Positions 45,640 to 56,360 of a DNA stretch of 64,000 nucleotides are shown here, piece by piece. Position numbers and translations under genes: made by a program. Below the pieces are notes generated by a model. That model worked only from the letters and a program-made list of their open reading frames with translations. It was not told where the DNA came from and did not search any database. The stretch lies in the NCBI GenBank assembly GCA_022414725.1, contig CM039467.1, forward strand, positions 18,354,624-18,418,623, written 5' to 3'. The stretch comes from Microglena sp. YARC. Its lineage: Eukaryota > Chlorophyta > Chlorophyceae > Chlamydomonadales > Chlamydomonadaceae. How positions within the stretch are numbered: the stretch's first letter is position 1; the number at the start of each line of letters is the position of its first letter.

Positions 45640-46160
45640 TCGCCTGTTATGTGCAGTAATACACACATAGGCATCCATGCTTCCATGTACATGCACACAG
45701 CAGATGTGCTAGTGTAATACACATTGGCTATCCATGCACTACAAGACAACCCATGCAAAACATGAACACACTTCAATACACACGCTCGCATGCACAAAAT
45801 TGCCATCCTTACACTGTCCACACTTCACTGTGCATTCCGCACACACACACATCTGGATGTCCATGCACTACAGATGACCCCATGCAAACACAAACACTCA
45901 AATAACACGGAATGCAAGCAGAATACAAATTAAACCCATGCACTTCCACACAGAACTGACGGCTGCACACACACTTGGTCTCTCACCAAGATTGGATGTG
46001 TCTTCTTTAAAGCATCAGCCCCCCACTTCCTTCAACTACCAAGGCTGATCCGAACAATGAAGGACTACGCATTGACTCGGAGGCTGCAGCTTTAGCTTTG
46101 CAGCTTTCCTCACACCTCTTAGGGACTTATTCGAGGGTCCTCTAGTATTCTGGGCTACCG
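45640..46160. other. No gene; CA-rich imperfect repeats
   Basis: Repeated CATCCATGCACTACA and ACACACACATC motifs to about 45950, then unique sequence without a supported ORF. Confidence 0.4.
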
Positions 46161-46167
46161 GGGTTGA

Positions 46168-47370
46168 ACTTGGGCATGTTTCCTGTGTTACGAAACAATT
46201 GGAGCATAAAAATCAGTCTGGGAGGAAGGCAGTGCAGCAACAGCATTTGACTATCCTGAATATAGGATCTACAAGCTCAACTGAAATTTAGATATCAGTT
46301 GACGTCGCGACATGTGCAGGCAGGCATTGCAGCACATCTAACAAACTATCCTGTAAGCTATATCCCCAGCTAGATCATCTAGCATCCTGTCAGTTATCGA
46401 ACAGTCGCGACAGTGCTGGCAGCATTGCAGCAGCAGCATCTAACAACTATACTGTAAGCTATATCGACCAGCTCGACTCGATCTAGCATCATGTAAGTTA
46501 TTGAACAGTCGCACAGTGCAGGCATCATTTCAGCAGCAGCCCTAACAACTATACTTGTAGCTATATCCGACCAGCTAGACTCGATCTAGCATCCTGTCAG
46601 TTATCGAACAGTCACAGTGCAGGCAGGCATTGCAGCAGCAGCATCTAACAACTTACTGTAACGCTATATCCGACCAGCTCGACTCGATCTAGCATCCTGT
46701 AAGTTATTGAACGGTCGCGACAGTGCAGGCAGGAATTGCAGCAGCAGCAGCATCTAACAACTATCCTGTAAGCTATATCCGACCAGCTCGAATCGATCTA
46801 GCATCCTGCAAGTTATCGAACAGTCGCGACAGTGCAGGCAGGCATTGCAGCAGCAGCATCTAACAACTATACTGTAAGCTATATCCGACCAGCTCGACTC
46901 GATCTAGCATCCTGTAAGTTATTGAACAGTCGCGACAGTGCAGGCAGGAATTGCAGCAGCAGCAGCATCTAACAACTATCCTGTAAGCTATATCCGACCA
47001 GCTCGAATCGATATAGCATCCTGCAACGTTAATCGAACAATTTGCGACAGTGCAGGCAGCATTGCAGCAGCAGCATCTAACAACTATCCTGTAAGCTAGA
47101 TCCGACCAACTTCACCTGGTTGATCGAACAAACACGATTGAGCGAGCGAGCAAGCACTTCCTGAGCGATGCGAGCAAGCACTTCCTGAGCAATGCAATTC
47201 AAATTAGCGAACAGGCGATGCAACTAGTCGCGATATCCTGGAAGCTATTTCAAAGACACCTCACCTTGGGCTTCCGAATTTCCAGGAATTGAGTGGTAAC
47301 CAGCGAAAGATGTGGTGCATCATCGCTGGCCGAGCATATGAACCTACTAAACCCTTATCATGTTTCAGCT
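46168..47370 (+). repeat. Left arm of a 6.8-kb inverted-repeat structure
   Basis: Reverse-complement partner of 51885-52996. The outer end starts ACTTGGGCATGTTTCCTGTG. A tandem array of about 106-bp units follows (GACAGTGCAGGCAGGCATTG, CATCTAACAACTAT, TCGATCTAGCATCCTG; about 46220-47100). The unique inner part contains AGCAAGCACTTCCTGAGC and CAGGAATTGAGTGGTAACCA. Confidence 0.88.
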
Positions 47371-47733
47371 CGCGCGACGTTATTGCGGTCAGCCAGCATT
47401 CCGACGAAACCCCGTCCTTCGTCCTTTTCGTCCTTCGTCTACTTTAAAACACTACTATTCTAACTATTCTTCTATTCTACTCCTTTTCTTCTAGGACTCC
47501 GGCATCGAGATGGAAACTTCTCATGTGTGATTAGTGACGCAGTGTGCGTGCGCTCGTGTTTTTCCCCAGCTACTGACGACTGCGTGCGCTCGTGTTTTCC
47601 CAGCTACTGACGACTGCGTGCGCTCGTGTTTTCCCAGCTACTGACGGCTGCCTGTGATTTTGTTGGGGCAACTGATTCACTGTTTACACTGCTTTTTATT
47701 GCTGAACGCAGATCGTCATCGACCTGACAAAAC

Positions 47734-48275
47734 TTGTCGTCATCTTCGGATGATGAGGACCCCCCCTTCTCCCCATCGGATGTTACTTATTGGGGGAGCT
47801 ACTTGCAAACTCCCCCAATTGTGGCCTTTAAGATTGAGGGCCATCATCCCCTGTCCACTGGCTCTACTGCGGCTATTCATCCCTGTCTTCCCTCCCTCTC
47901 CCCTGTCCCCTCTCCCTCTCCCTCCTCCCCTGTCCCCTATCCGCTCGCCCTCATCCCCTGTCCACTGGCGCTTCCCCTGCCACTGGCGTACTCCCCTGTC
48001 ACTGGCGCTACTCCCCTGCCACTGGCGCTACTCCCCTGTCCACTGGCGCTACTCCCTGCCCACTGGCTCTACTCCCCTGTCCACTGGAGCTACTACCCTG
48101 TCCACTGGCGCTACTACCTTTTCCACTGGAGCTACTACCTTGTCCACTGGAGCTACTACCCTGTCCACTGGAGCTACTCCCCTGTACACTCGCGCTACTA
48201 CCCTGTCCACTGGCGCTACTACCCACCCTACGCCCTCCTCACCTGTCGCCCACGTCATCCTCGCTGGAAGTCAGC
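47734..48275 (+). CDS. Possible upstream exon of the chromodomain gene (21-bp repeats)
   Basis: Begins with a Ser/Asp cluster (SSSSDDEDPPFSPSDVTYWG), then about 12 copies of a 21-bp unit (CTACTCCCCTGTCCACTGGC). A donor-like GTGAGT follows at 48276. The reading frame changes within the repeat, so the exon cannot be joined cleanly to 48506. An alternative is that it is non-coding repeat. Upstream at 47535-47650 a 44-bp unit with TTTTCCCAG|CTACTGACG is tripled. Confidence 0.3.
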
Positions 48276-48505
48276 GTGAGTACCCCCCTGCCTTGCGTTT
48301 TTCCTGAGTCTGGTGGCACTTGGTTGTTGAACATGCACAGTGAAGATGGAGAAGACTGAGTGTATGTGTGTGGTAGTGGTGGGTGCAGGGGAGGGGTTAT
48401 GTGCATGAGAGAGTGTCCTGGGGGCACTGGTTGTTGACACATGCAGTGAAGCTGGAGAAGACTGAGTTTTAAATTCAATTCAATTCAATTCATTGGGTGC
48501 TGCAG

Positions 48506-49185
48506 GTTGATAGTATTCGACTATCTTGCAAAGGTCGTCACGTAAACTGTTTCAGTGATGATACAAGATACTCGGTCCACAGCATTGTGGATGTCAAGAT
48601 GAGATTTGGGAACGATTGCGTTGGTATTATAGACCATCACTACCTGTTTATCCCAATGTTCCGAGTAAGTAATGGGTGTTCCTGCCTCACGGCGGATTTT
48701 TTGATATTACTGACTGACTTACTGACTTACTGAATGACTGCATGATTGATATTACTGACTGACTGACTTACTGAATGACTGCATGATTGATATTACTGAC
48801 TTACTTACTTACTTACTGACTTACTGAATGACTGCATGATTGATATTACTGACTTACTTACTTATTTACTGACTTACTGAATGACTGCATGATTGATATT
48901 ACTGACTGACTGCATGATTGATATTACTGACTGACTCACTGACTTACTGAATGACTGCATGATTGATATTACTGACTGCATGATTGATATAACTGACTGA
49001 CCATGATTTCACGTTGTGCGCAGGTGCGGTGGAAATCCTACACTGAAGAGCACGACACCTGGGAGCCGGTCGACGATCTGCTGGACCTGCAAGTGTTCGC
49101 TGACTTCATGAGAAGCGACACCTGGGTGGCGTTCGTGAAGGAGAATGCGGATGCGGTCAAGGGGTGGGAGAGGATCCGTCAATAA
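48506..49185 (+). CDS. Chromodomain protein, two exons
   Basis: Exon 48506-48664 (preceded by TGCTGCAG) and exon 49024-49185 join in phase 0 across a GTAAGT...GCGCAG intron. Across the join lies a chromodomain: a YSVHSIVDVKMRFG strand, the HHYLFIPMF segment, then VRWKSYTEEHDTWEP and a C-terminal helix (LDLQVFADFMRS). The TWEP motif and the aromatic Y, W and Y positions fit methyl-lysine-binding chromodomains. A stop follows 30 residues later. It could be a host chromatin reader or the tail of a chromovirus-type integrase; no integrase core is visible. The intron holds 25-bp ACTGACTGCATGATTGATAT repeats and a piece of a miniature-element end (TAATGGGTGTTCCTGCCTC). It lies inside the inverted-repeat structure. 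Confidence 0.7.
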
Positions 49186-49289
49186 TATTTTGCTACACAA
49201 CCTGTGTCCGCACTAGCACATGTGCGGAGGTTGAGAACGCATTAATGACCCTTACCCTGGAAATCTAAAACTATGTTCCGCCGACTGTA

Positions 49290-50030
49290 GTGGTGGTTAT
49301 TTGTTTTGGTGGAGTTGGACACATGCCTGTCGAGCCTCACACCTGAGATAGTGGTGGTGCAAGTTTAGTGTAGGCTTTCATGTTTAGGGTAGTCTTTCAG
49401 GCTTGAGGTAAGCATGCAAGTTTAGTGTAGGCTTTCCACAACCGCCCCTCCTTTGTTCCATCCACTGCACCACACCGCCCTCCCTTGTTCACATCCACTG
49501 CACCACACCGCCCCTCCCTTGTTCACATCCACTGCACCACACCGCCCCTCCCTTGTTCACATCCACTGCACCACACCGCCCTCCCTTGTTCACATCCACT
49601 GCACCACACCGCCCCTCCCTTGTTCACCATCCACTGCACCACACCGCCCTCCCTTGTTCACATCCACTGCACCACACCGCCCCTCCCTTGATTTTTTTGG
49701 TGGTGTTGACACATGCCTGTCGAGCCTCACACCTGAGATAGTGGTGGTGATTTTTTTGGTGGTGTTGACACATGCCTGTCGAGCCTCACACCTGAGATAG
49801 TGGTGGTGATAGTCACTTGATTGAATTCGGCTATAAATAAAATAATGCCCACTTGACTGAATCCGGCTATAAATAAAATAATGCCCACTTGACTGAATTC
49901 GGCTATAAATAAAATAATGCCCACTTGACTGAATTCGGCTATAAATAAAATAATGCCCACTTGACTGAATACGGCTGTAAATAAAATAATGCCCACTTGA
50001 TAAAATTCGATTATTGAATTTGCATATAAT
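49290..50030. repeat. Three minisatellites downstream of the chromodomain gene
   Basis: A 34-bp unit (TTGTTCACATCCACTGCACC, ACACCGCCC) repeated seven times at 49440-49690; a 58-bp unit (GGTGGTGTTGACACATGCCT, CGAGCCTCACACCTGAGATA) at 49300, 49690 and 49750; and a 36-bp unit (ACTTGACTGAATTCGGCTAT, AAATAAAATAATGCC) repeated six times at 49812-50000. Confidence 0.9.
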
Positions 50031-50120
50031 GGGCGTTCCTGATCCGATTTGGACTGGTTGCGAAACATGGTATGGAGCGGAATTGTGAACCCTTGGTGCT
50101 GATGTCTCAAGCTAGAGATT
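50027..50120. repeat. Truncated copy of the AATGGGCG miniature element
   Basis: AATGGGCGTTCCTGATCCGA, ACATGGTATGGAGCGGAATT and TGATGTCTCAAGCTA match the reverse complement of 51006-51171 and then stop. Confidence 0.65.
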
Positions 50121-50209
50121 CAACAAAATTTGTTTCATTTGGTTGAATACACAAAATTTGATTTATTGAGTTTGTATACACCAAATTTGTTTCATTTAGT
50201 TGCATACAT

Positions 50210-50552
50210 TCATACAGCTAGGGAAATTTGATTGTGGGACACCTTTTATTTTGGGGATTTGACCAATTCAAGCTTTGTAACCGATCTTGTCAATACAGAT
50301 ACTGTCTTCAGGAGATTGATACAAAACATTCAAGGCCTGTACAGATCCAATCAATATATTCATACAGCTAGGGACATTTGATTGTGGGACACCTTTTATT
50401 TTGGGGATTTGACCAATTCAAGCTTTGTAACCGATCTTGTCAATACAGATACTGTCTTCAGGAGATTGATACAAAACCTTTAGCTGACCTACCCAATCAA
50501 TTGGGTTAAAGGGTCACCGGTAAGGGTGTCCCATAAATTCTGTCTCTGACTG
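50210..50552 (-). mobile_element. Short TA-flanked miniature elements carrying a captured gene fragment
   Basis: At 50365-50552 a 188-bp element lies between TA dinucleotides (50363-50364, 50553-50554). It has the same ends as the 1449 and 61566 elements, in reverse orientation. Its interior is replaced by CAAGCTTTGTAACCGATCTT, GTCAATACAGATACTGTCTT, a relative of the 3' end of the broken gene at 8045-9312. A second, one-ended copy precedes it at about 50210-50345. Confidence 0.75.
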
Positions 50553-50559
50553 TAGGATG

Positions 50560-51000
50560 CGCCAGCCACACTGTAATGTTTAAAGTCATCGCCTCTGATA
50601 TTGTTCTTAGCCCCCCCCCTGACATGCCACCAAGTACTCTTCCACAGTTCGAATACCGCAAATGAAACATGATATCGGACTACCGCGATTCACATCCAGC
50701 CATCTATGTACACAACGCAAACGCGGAGCCCCTTACACCCCCCCCCAGCGGGAGGGGGCCCCACAGTTCACATGCATGAGACTGGATTCATTGATCATTG
50801 TACTATCGACCGAATGCATGCGATAATGCAAACGCACGCACACGCACGTGAAGAAGAGTGGTAGATAGATTTACAACACAGGATCACGAACGTTTCGTGT
50901 ACATTCAACGGAATACTAAAATGAAACCGATTCGTGTACGGCACACCTTACGGTGTAGAAACCCACGGGGCAGTGGACCACCAATACGATTTTGAATCAA
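50560..51000. other. No gene; fragment related to 56742-56830
   Basis: At 50935-51000, GTGTACGGCACACCTTACGG and ACCACCAATACGATTTTGAA match the sequence following the virus-like gene at 56361. The remainder is unrecognised. Confidence 0.45.
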
Positions 51001-51005
51001 CAAAT

Positions 51006-51171
51006 AATGGGCGTTCCTGCCTCCCGGCCGATTTTTTAAAATTTATAATCAGGATTTAGAGCCTCTTGAACGACTCAATAGCTTGAGACATAAGCACAAA
51101 GGAATCACAAATCCGCTCCATACCATGTTTAGAAACCAGTCAAAATCGGCCGGGAGGAAGGAACGCCCATT
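51006..51171. mobile_element. 166-bp miniature element with AATGGGCGTTCC ends
   Basis: Terminal inverted repeats (AATGGGCGTTCCTGCCTCCC; partner AATGGGCGTTCCTTCCTCCC), flanked by AAAT on both sides (51002-51005, 51172-51175). The unoccupied sequence CAACAAATTGCAGG is present 55 bp downstream at 51229-51242, in a duplicate of the flank. This shows both the insertion and the 4-bp target duplication. Confidence 0.85.
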
Positions 51172-51214
51172 AAATTGCAGGATGTTAACGAGAATATCGT
51201 GGTTATTTTTTAGA

Positions 51215-51526
51215 TCACGATTTTGAATCAACAAATTGCAGGATGTTAACGAGAATATCGTGGTTATTTTTTAGATCTTCGCACACTGCGGACCCCTCAA
51301 TATTCGAGAGACCGAGCAGCCCCCTAAAATAGAGCTTGGGGTCCCGATAGGGTTGGAAGGACGCAGGGGTCCATGTCCGGTCTCTCGAATATTGAGGGGT
51401 CCGCAGTGTGCGAAGGGTTTCTTCTAGGATCGCAGCCTCTATTCTCAGCTTCTTTCTGCTTCTCTCAGATTTTTCGATGCCTCTCCCTACTACAGTCGGC
51501 GGAACAGTAAAATGAAACATCAAAAA
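51215..51526 (-). CDS. Short hypothetical ORF containing a 36-bp inverted repeat
   Basis: A basic N-terminal part (ERSRKKLRIEAAILEETLRT), then TWTPASFQPYRDPKLYFRGL and a short C-terminus. The only upstream ATG lies within a miniature-element end (CATTTTACTGTTCCGCCGAC), so the native start is probably lost. Both arms of the 51278-51414 inverted repeat are coding in this frame. Not recognised. Confidence 0.3.
   Translation of the reverse strand, partial: FLMFHFTVPPTVVGRGIEKSERSRKKLRIEAAILEETLRTLRTPQYSRDRTWTPASFQPYRDPKLYFRGLLGLSNIEGSAVCEDLKNNHDILVNILQFVDSKS
51278..51414. repeat. Perfect 36-bp inverted repeat, 65-bp spacer
   Basis: 51278-51313 (TTCGCACACTGCGGACCCCT...) and 51379-51414 are exact reverse complements. 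The spacer is unrelated. Confidence 0.95.
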
Positions 51527-51534
51527 AACGGTAT

Positions 51535-51722
51535 AATGGGGCATGCGGTGTGTGCCATGGGGTTGCATGATGCATGGGGCATGCGGTGTGTGCCATGGGG
51601 GTGCATGATGCATGGGGCATGCGGTGTGTGCCATGGGGTTACATGGGGCATGCGGTGTGTGCCATGGGGTTACATGGGGCATGCGGTGTGTGCCATGGGG
51701 TTACATGGGGCATGCACGGAGG
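51535..51722. repeat. GGGGCATGCGGTGTGTGCCA tandem repeat
   Basis: Five copies of a 33-46 bp unit (CATGGGGCATGCGGTGTGTG, CCATGGGGTTACATG). The same unit forms a separate array at 55265-55505. Confidence 0.9.
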
Positions 51723-51884
51723 TTCGGGTCGCGAGCTATCCGGACATGCGAAACCACACGATGCCCGTACATGCGAAACCACACGATGCCCGGAGGTTCG
51801 TGTCGCGAGCTGGCTGACAGCAAACGCTCGCATCGGTGAAAGGTGACGTGTCACAGGATAGACATGTCAAACGTCGAGAGTTTC

Positions 51885-52996
51885 AGCTGAAACATGATAA
51901 GGGTTTGGTAGGGTTTCATATGCTCGGTCCAGCGAAGAAGCACCACATCTTTCGCTGGTTACCACTCAATTCCTGGAAATTCGGAAGCCCAAGGTGAGGT
52001 GTCTTTGAAATAGCTTCCAGTATTTCGCGACGAGTTGCATCGCCTGTTCGCTAATTTGAATTGCATTGCCGAATTGCATTGCTCAGGAAGTGGTCGTTCG
52101 CGCTCGCTCAGGAAGTGCTTTCTCGCATTGCTCAGGAAGTGCTTGCTCGCTCGCTCAATCGTGTTTGTTCAATCAACCAGGTGAAGTTGGTCGGATCTAG
52201 TTTACAGGATAGTTGTTAGATGCTTCTGCTGCAATGCCTGCCTGCACTGTCGCGACTGTTCGATAACTGACAGGATGCTATATAGTGTTGAGCTGGTCGG
52301 ATCTATCTCACAGGATAGTCAAATGCTGCTGCTGCACTGTCGCAATTGTTCGATAACTTACAGGATGCTAGATCGAGTCGAGCTGGTCGGACCTAGCTTA
52401 CAGGATAGTTGTTAGATGCTGCTTCTGCAATTCCTGCCTGCACTGTCGCAATTGTTCGATAACTTACAGGATGCTAGATCGTGTTGAGATGGTCGGACAT
52501 AGCTTACAGGATAGTCAAATGCTGCTGCTGCAATGCCTGCCTGCACTGTCGCGACTGTTCGATAACTGACAGGATGCTATATCGTGTTGAGCTGGTCGGA
52601 TCTATCTCACAGGATAGTCAAATGCTGCTGCTGCACTGTCGCAATTGTTCGATAACTTACAGGATGCTAGATCGAGTCGAGCTGGTCGGACCTAGCTTAC
52701 AGGATAGTTGTTAGATGCTGCTGCTGCAATTCCTGCCTGCACTGTCGCAATTGTTCGATAACTTACAGGATGCTAGATCGAGTCGAGCTGGTCGGACCTA
52801 GCTTACAGGATAGTTGTTAGATGCTGCTTCTGCAATTCCTGCCTGCACTGTCGCAATTGTTCGATAACTTACAGGATGCTAGATCGTGTTGAGATGGTCG
52901 GACATAGCTTACAGGATAGTCAAATGCTGCTGCTGCACTGCCTGCCTGACTGATTTTATGCTCCAATTTTTCTTAACACAGGAAACATACCCAAGT
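51885..52996 (-). repeat. Right arm of the 6.8-kb inverted-repeat structure
   Basis: Reverse-complement partner of 46168-47370. Unique inner part at 51885-52190, then a 106-bp-unit array (52200-52950), then the outer end ACACAGGAAACATACCCAAG. Arms differ by scattered substitutions and array copy number. Confidence 0.88.
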
Positions 52997-53002
52997 CATC
53001 CT

Positions 53003-54977
53003 ATGTCAGGCTATATATCGTCGTCGTCAGAGGACAAAGGTACATGCAATTGTTTGCTTTCAATATTTTTCAGTGTGTTTGTTTGTGAAAGATTATCTAC
53101 ATTTTGACAGTTATTTTGAGTGTCCTCATGTGCAGACACCTATTTTTCAGTATGTTTGTTTGTGAAAGATTCTCTACATTTTGACAGTTATTTTGAGTGT
53201 CCTCATGTGCAGACACCTATTTTTCAGTATGTTTGTTTGTGAAAGATTCTCTACATTTTGACAGTTATTTTGAGTGTCCTCGTGTGCAGACACCTATTTT
53301 TCAGTATGTTTGTTTGTGAAAGATTCTCTACATTTTGACAGTTATTTTGATTGTCCTCATGTGCAGACACCTATTTTTCAGTGTGTTTGTTTGTGAAAGA
53401 TTCTCTACATTTTGACAGTTATTTTGATTGTCCTCATGTGCAGACACCTATTTTTCAGTGTGTTTGTTTGTGAAAGATTCTCTACATTTTGACAGTTATT
53501 TTGATTGTCCTCATGTGCAGACACCTATTTTTCAGTATGTTTGTTTGTGAAAGATTCTCTACTTTGACAGTTATTTTGATTGTCCTCATGTGCAGACACC
53601 TATTTTTCAGTGTGTTTGTTTGTAAAAGATTCTCTACATTTTGACAGTTATTTTGATTGTCCTCATGTGCAGACACCTATTTTTCAGTATGTTTGTTTGT
53701 GAAAGATTCTCTACATTTTGACAGTTATTTTGATTGTCCTCATGTGCAGACACCTATTTTTCAGTGTGTTTGTTTGTGAAAGATTCTCTACATTTTGACA
53801 GTTATTTTGATTGTCCTCATGTGCAGACACCTATTTTTCAGTATGTTTGTTTGTGAAAGATTCTCTACATTTTGACAGTTATTTTGATTGTCCTCATGTG
53901 CAGACACCTATTTTTCAGTATGTTTGTTTGTGAAAGATTCTCTACATTTTGACAGTTATTTTGATTGTCCTCATGTGCAGACACCTATTTTTCAGTGTGT
54001 TTGTTTGTGAAAGATTCTCTACATTTTGACAGTTATTTTGATTGTCCTCATGTGCAGACACCTATTTTTCAGTGTGTTTGTTTGTGAAATGTGTGTATGC
54101 AGATGAGTGATTACAAGACATGTCAGAACAACCGTGCATCATCGACATATCAAGGGACGATGAAGACATTGTTCGAGACTGTGTCACACAAATATGCAAC
54201 TGCATTTTGAACGCACATGAGCCGTGCATTGTATCCTTGGTATCGTCTGATGATGAGTCCGACGACGCGACCCAGCCCGAGCCTATGTCAGAGTCTGACT
54301 ACGAGGACCAACCCAGCCCGAGCCCATGGTCCCAGCCCGAGACCGAGCCCATGGTCATTAACCACCCAGACCCAGCCCGAGCCTATGTCAGATTAGACTA
54401 CGAGGACCAACCCAGCCCGAGCCCATGGTCCCAGCCCGAGCCCATGTCCGACGAAGAGCCGAGACCGAGCCCGAGCCCATGTCGACGAAGAGCCCGAGCC
54501 CATGTCCGACGACGAGCCCGAGCCATGTCCGACGAAGAGCCCGAGCCCATGTCCGACGACGAGCCCGAGCCCATGTCCGACGACGAGCCCGAGCCCGAGC
54601 CTGCCTATCAGTCGGCCCACACGTTTGAAGACGTAGCCGGGCTATTGGAGAGGACCGGGATATTGGAAACGTTCCTCGCAGGAGGGCCTACCCTGGCGAC
54701 CATGTCCACCAGCTGGTGGACGTACTGGTTGTCTAACAAAGCCCTTGACACCTGGTTTACTGGCGTTTGGACGAGGCATGAACAGAAGATGATGATCCTG
54801 AGTCTGCATCCCGACAAGGCCAACTCCTTGCGCGATGCGCGCATGACAGATGACGATCACAGGTGGATGGACAAACTGTCCCAAAATCTGAATGGAGCCC
54901 TCAACGAGGTGCACCACGTGATTCCAATTGAAATGAACGACATCCTATACTTGCTCTATAATACTGAGTTGGCTTAA
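53003..54977 (+). CDS. Acidic-repeat protein with J-domain-like HPD motif
   Basis: The preferred model has exon 53003-53039 (encoding MSGYISSSSEDK), a GTACAT...TGTCAG intron, then exon 54127-54977, joined in phase 1 and continuing the same frame. An intronless start at 54120 is the alternative. The middle of the protein is a run of EPMSDDEPEP-type acidic/proline repeats. The C-terminal 120 residues are globular-looking. They include MMILSLHPDKANS, a J-domain helix II end plus HPD loop, and a following helix (WMDKLSQNLNGALNEV). HPD is the Hsp70-stimulating signature of DnaJ proteins, but helix I is not obvious, so the J-domain call is tentative. The exon starts just outside the right inverted arm. 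Confidence 0.55.
53040..54105. repeat. 84-bp minisatellite filling an intron
   Basis: About 12 copies of a unit containing CACCTATTTTTCAGTATGTT, TGTTTGTGAAAGATTCTCTA, CATTTTGACAGTTATTTTGA and TCCTCATGTGCAGA. Each copy carries two acceptor-like pyrimidine-AG motifs. The unit end CATGTGCAGACACC resembles the proposed exon 2 junction CATGTCAGAACAACC. Confidence 0.92.
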
Positions 54978-55700
54978 ATTGCTGCGTTCATATTTGGTTA
55001 GGTTTTCGAGCAGGACACACCTACGAGAACTACATCACCATGATGGCATGCAACTGCATCGTCCACAAAGGCTCCGGGTGTCACATGGGAGTTGGTGACA
55101 TTTGGCATGGCTTGACGTGTAATAAGGAATTTGCATGTAATAAATATCAGAATGCCATGTAAAAAATATTCAACCTGCTGCACCTTCTCCTGTCGCCATA
55201 CTCCTCTGTAGCTACCCCACTCCTCCTCTGTCGCTACCGCCCCCCAGCCCTCCTCCAGTTTTTGCATGGGGGTGCATGGGGCATGCGATGTGTGCCATGG
55301 GGTTGCATGGGGCATGCGGTGTGTGCCATTGGGTAGCATGGGGTATGCGGTGTGTGCCATGGGGTCATGAGGCATGCGGTATGTGCCGTTGGGTTGCATG
55401 GAATCATGAGGCATGCGGTGTGTGCCGTGGGGTTGCATGAGGCATGTGGCATGCGGTGTGTGCCATGGGGTCATGAGGCATGCGGTGTGTGTGCCATGGG
55501 GTTGCGGAGCGGGTTTCGCGATCTATTTATTCTTCCATTCTTTAATTATTTCATTCACAAAACCCTTTCACCACATCAATAAATCCCTACTTATCCCCAT
55601 TTGTTTCTTCACGTCCAAGGTAAACACGATCAATATCATTGACTATTCATTGGTTCTTCATTTGATGACTACAACATTTAATTCCACGCACTTGTTTTCC
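54978..55700. other. No gene; CATGCGGTGTGTGCCAT repeats
   Basis: The 55265-55505 part is a tandem repeat of GGGGCATGCGGTGTGTGCCA units. Flanks have no supported ORF. Confidence 0.6.
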
Positions 55701-56305
55701 CTCAGGCACAACAATCAACATCATGGGATCCGTCCCATATCATGGGATCCCAACCGAGGTGTGGCTACACATACCATCATTGACTGTGGACCGTAGCGGA
55801 TCCTCAACGCCTTTTCCGTGGGCGTTGAGACGCTCCATGCAAAAGGCAGCGTCGGAGACCATCATACATGCGACATCTGTTGGTGAGTAGATTCCAAGAA
55901 TCACGTATCTACGCCAGCCAGAGATTTCGATGTACTGCCCTGGACGCGTCGGAATTTTTCCGGTGGTGGGTTCAGAAGTTGCGCTGAAGTAAAGCCACGC
56001 CAGCCAGAGATTACGATGTAGTGTGTCTGCTGGTTGATGTTCCTCGTTCCTCGCGGAGTCCTTTGTGGGGGCTCCTCTTGGGGGAGGTAAAAGGGGCTCC
56101 GCCACTTGTTTAATGTGGTACGGACGACACAGTGTTCCGCCGTTTGCGTGAGGATGCCGGGGCTTTGAAGTTTTGTCAACGACTTCACCCGCATCCGATA
56201 CTTTCTCGTTGCATTTTGTTAATTTTCTGCAATTCGATGCGTTCATGCGGAGCGCGCCGGCCCACTCGATCCATTCATCAAGCGTCTGTTATTTTTTGTC
56301 GGAGG
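55701..56305. other. No firm gene; GC-rich foldback repeat
   Basis: Holds a copy of the GTTCCTCGCGGAGTCCTTTG and AAAGGGGCTCCGCC repeat at 56030-56105. A 168-codon minus ORF overlaps it and is not convincing. A TATA-like TTATTAATATAAAG at 56312 precedes the next gene. Confidence 0.4.
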
Positions 56306-56360
56306 CCTCATTATTAATATAAAGCGACTATTTGTGTGTGTGTGTAATACACCTGTTGTC

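Noticed and set aside
49453..49800. HCTTPPSLVHI-type repeat ORFs
   Set aside because: Translations of a 34-bp minisatellite.
53040..54105. Regular 84-bp spacing resembling a CRISPR array
   Set aside because: The repeats are head-to-tail without unique spacers, lie in an apparent eukaryotic intron, and no cas-like gene is nearby.
55740..56246. 168-codon minus-strand ORF
   Set aside because: It overlaps a dispersed foldback repeat and lacks any motif. Most of it is shared with non-coding repeat copies elsewhere in the window.
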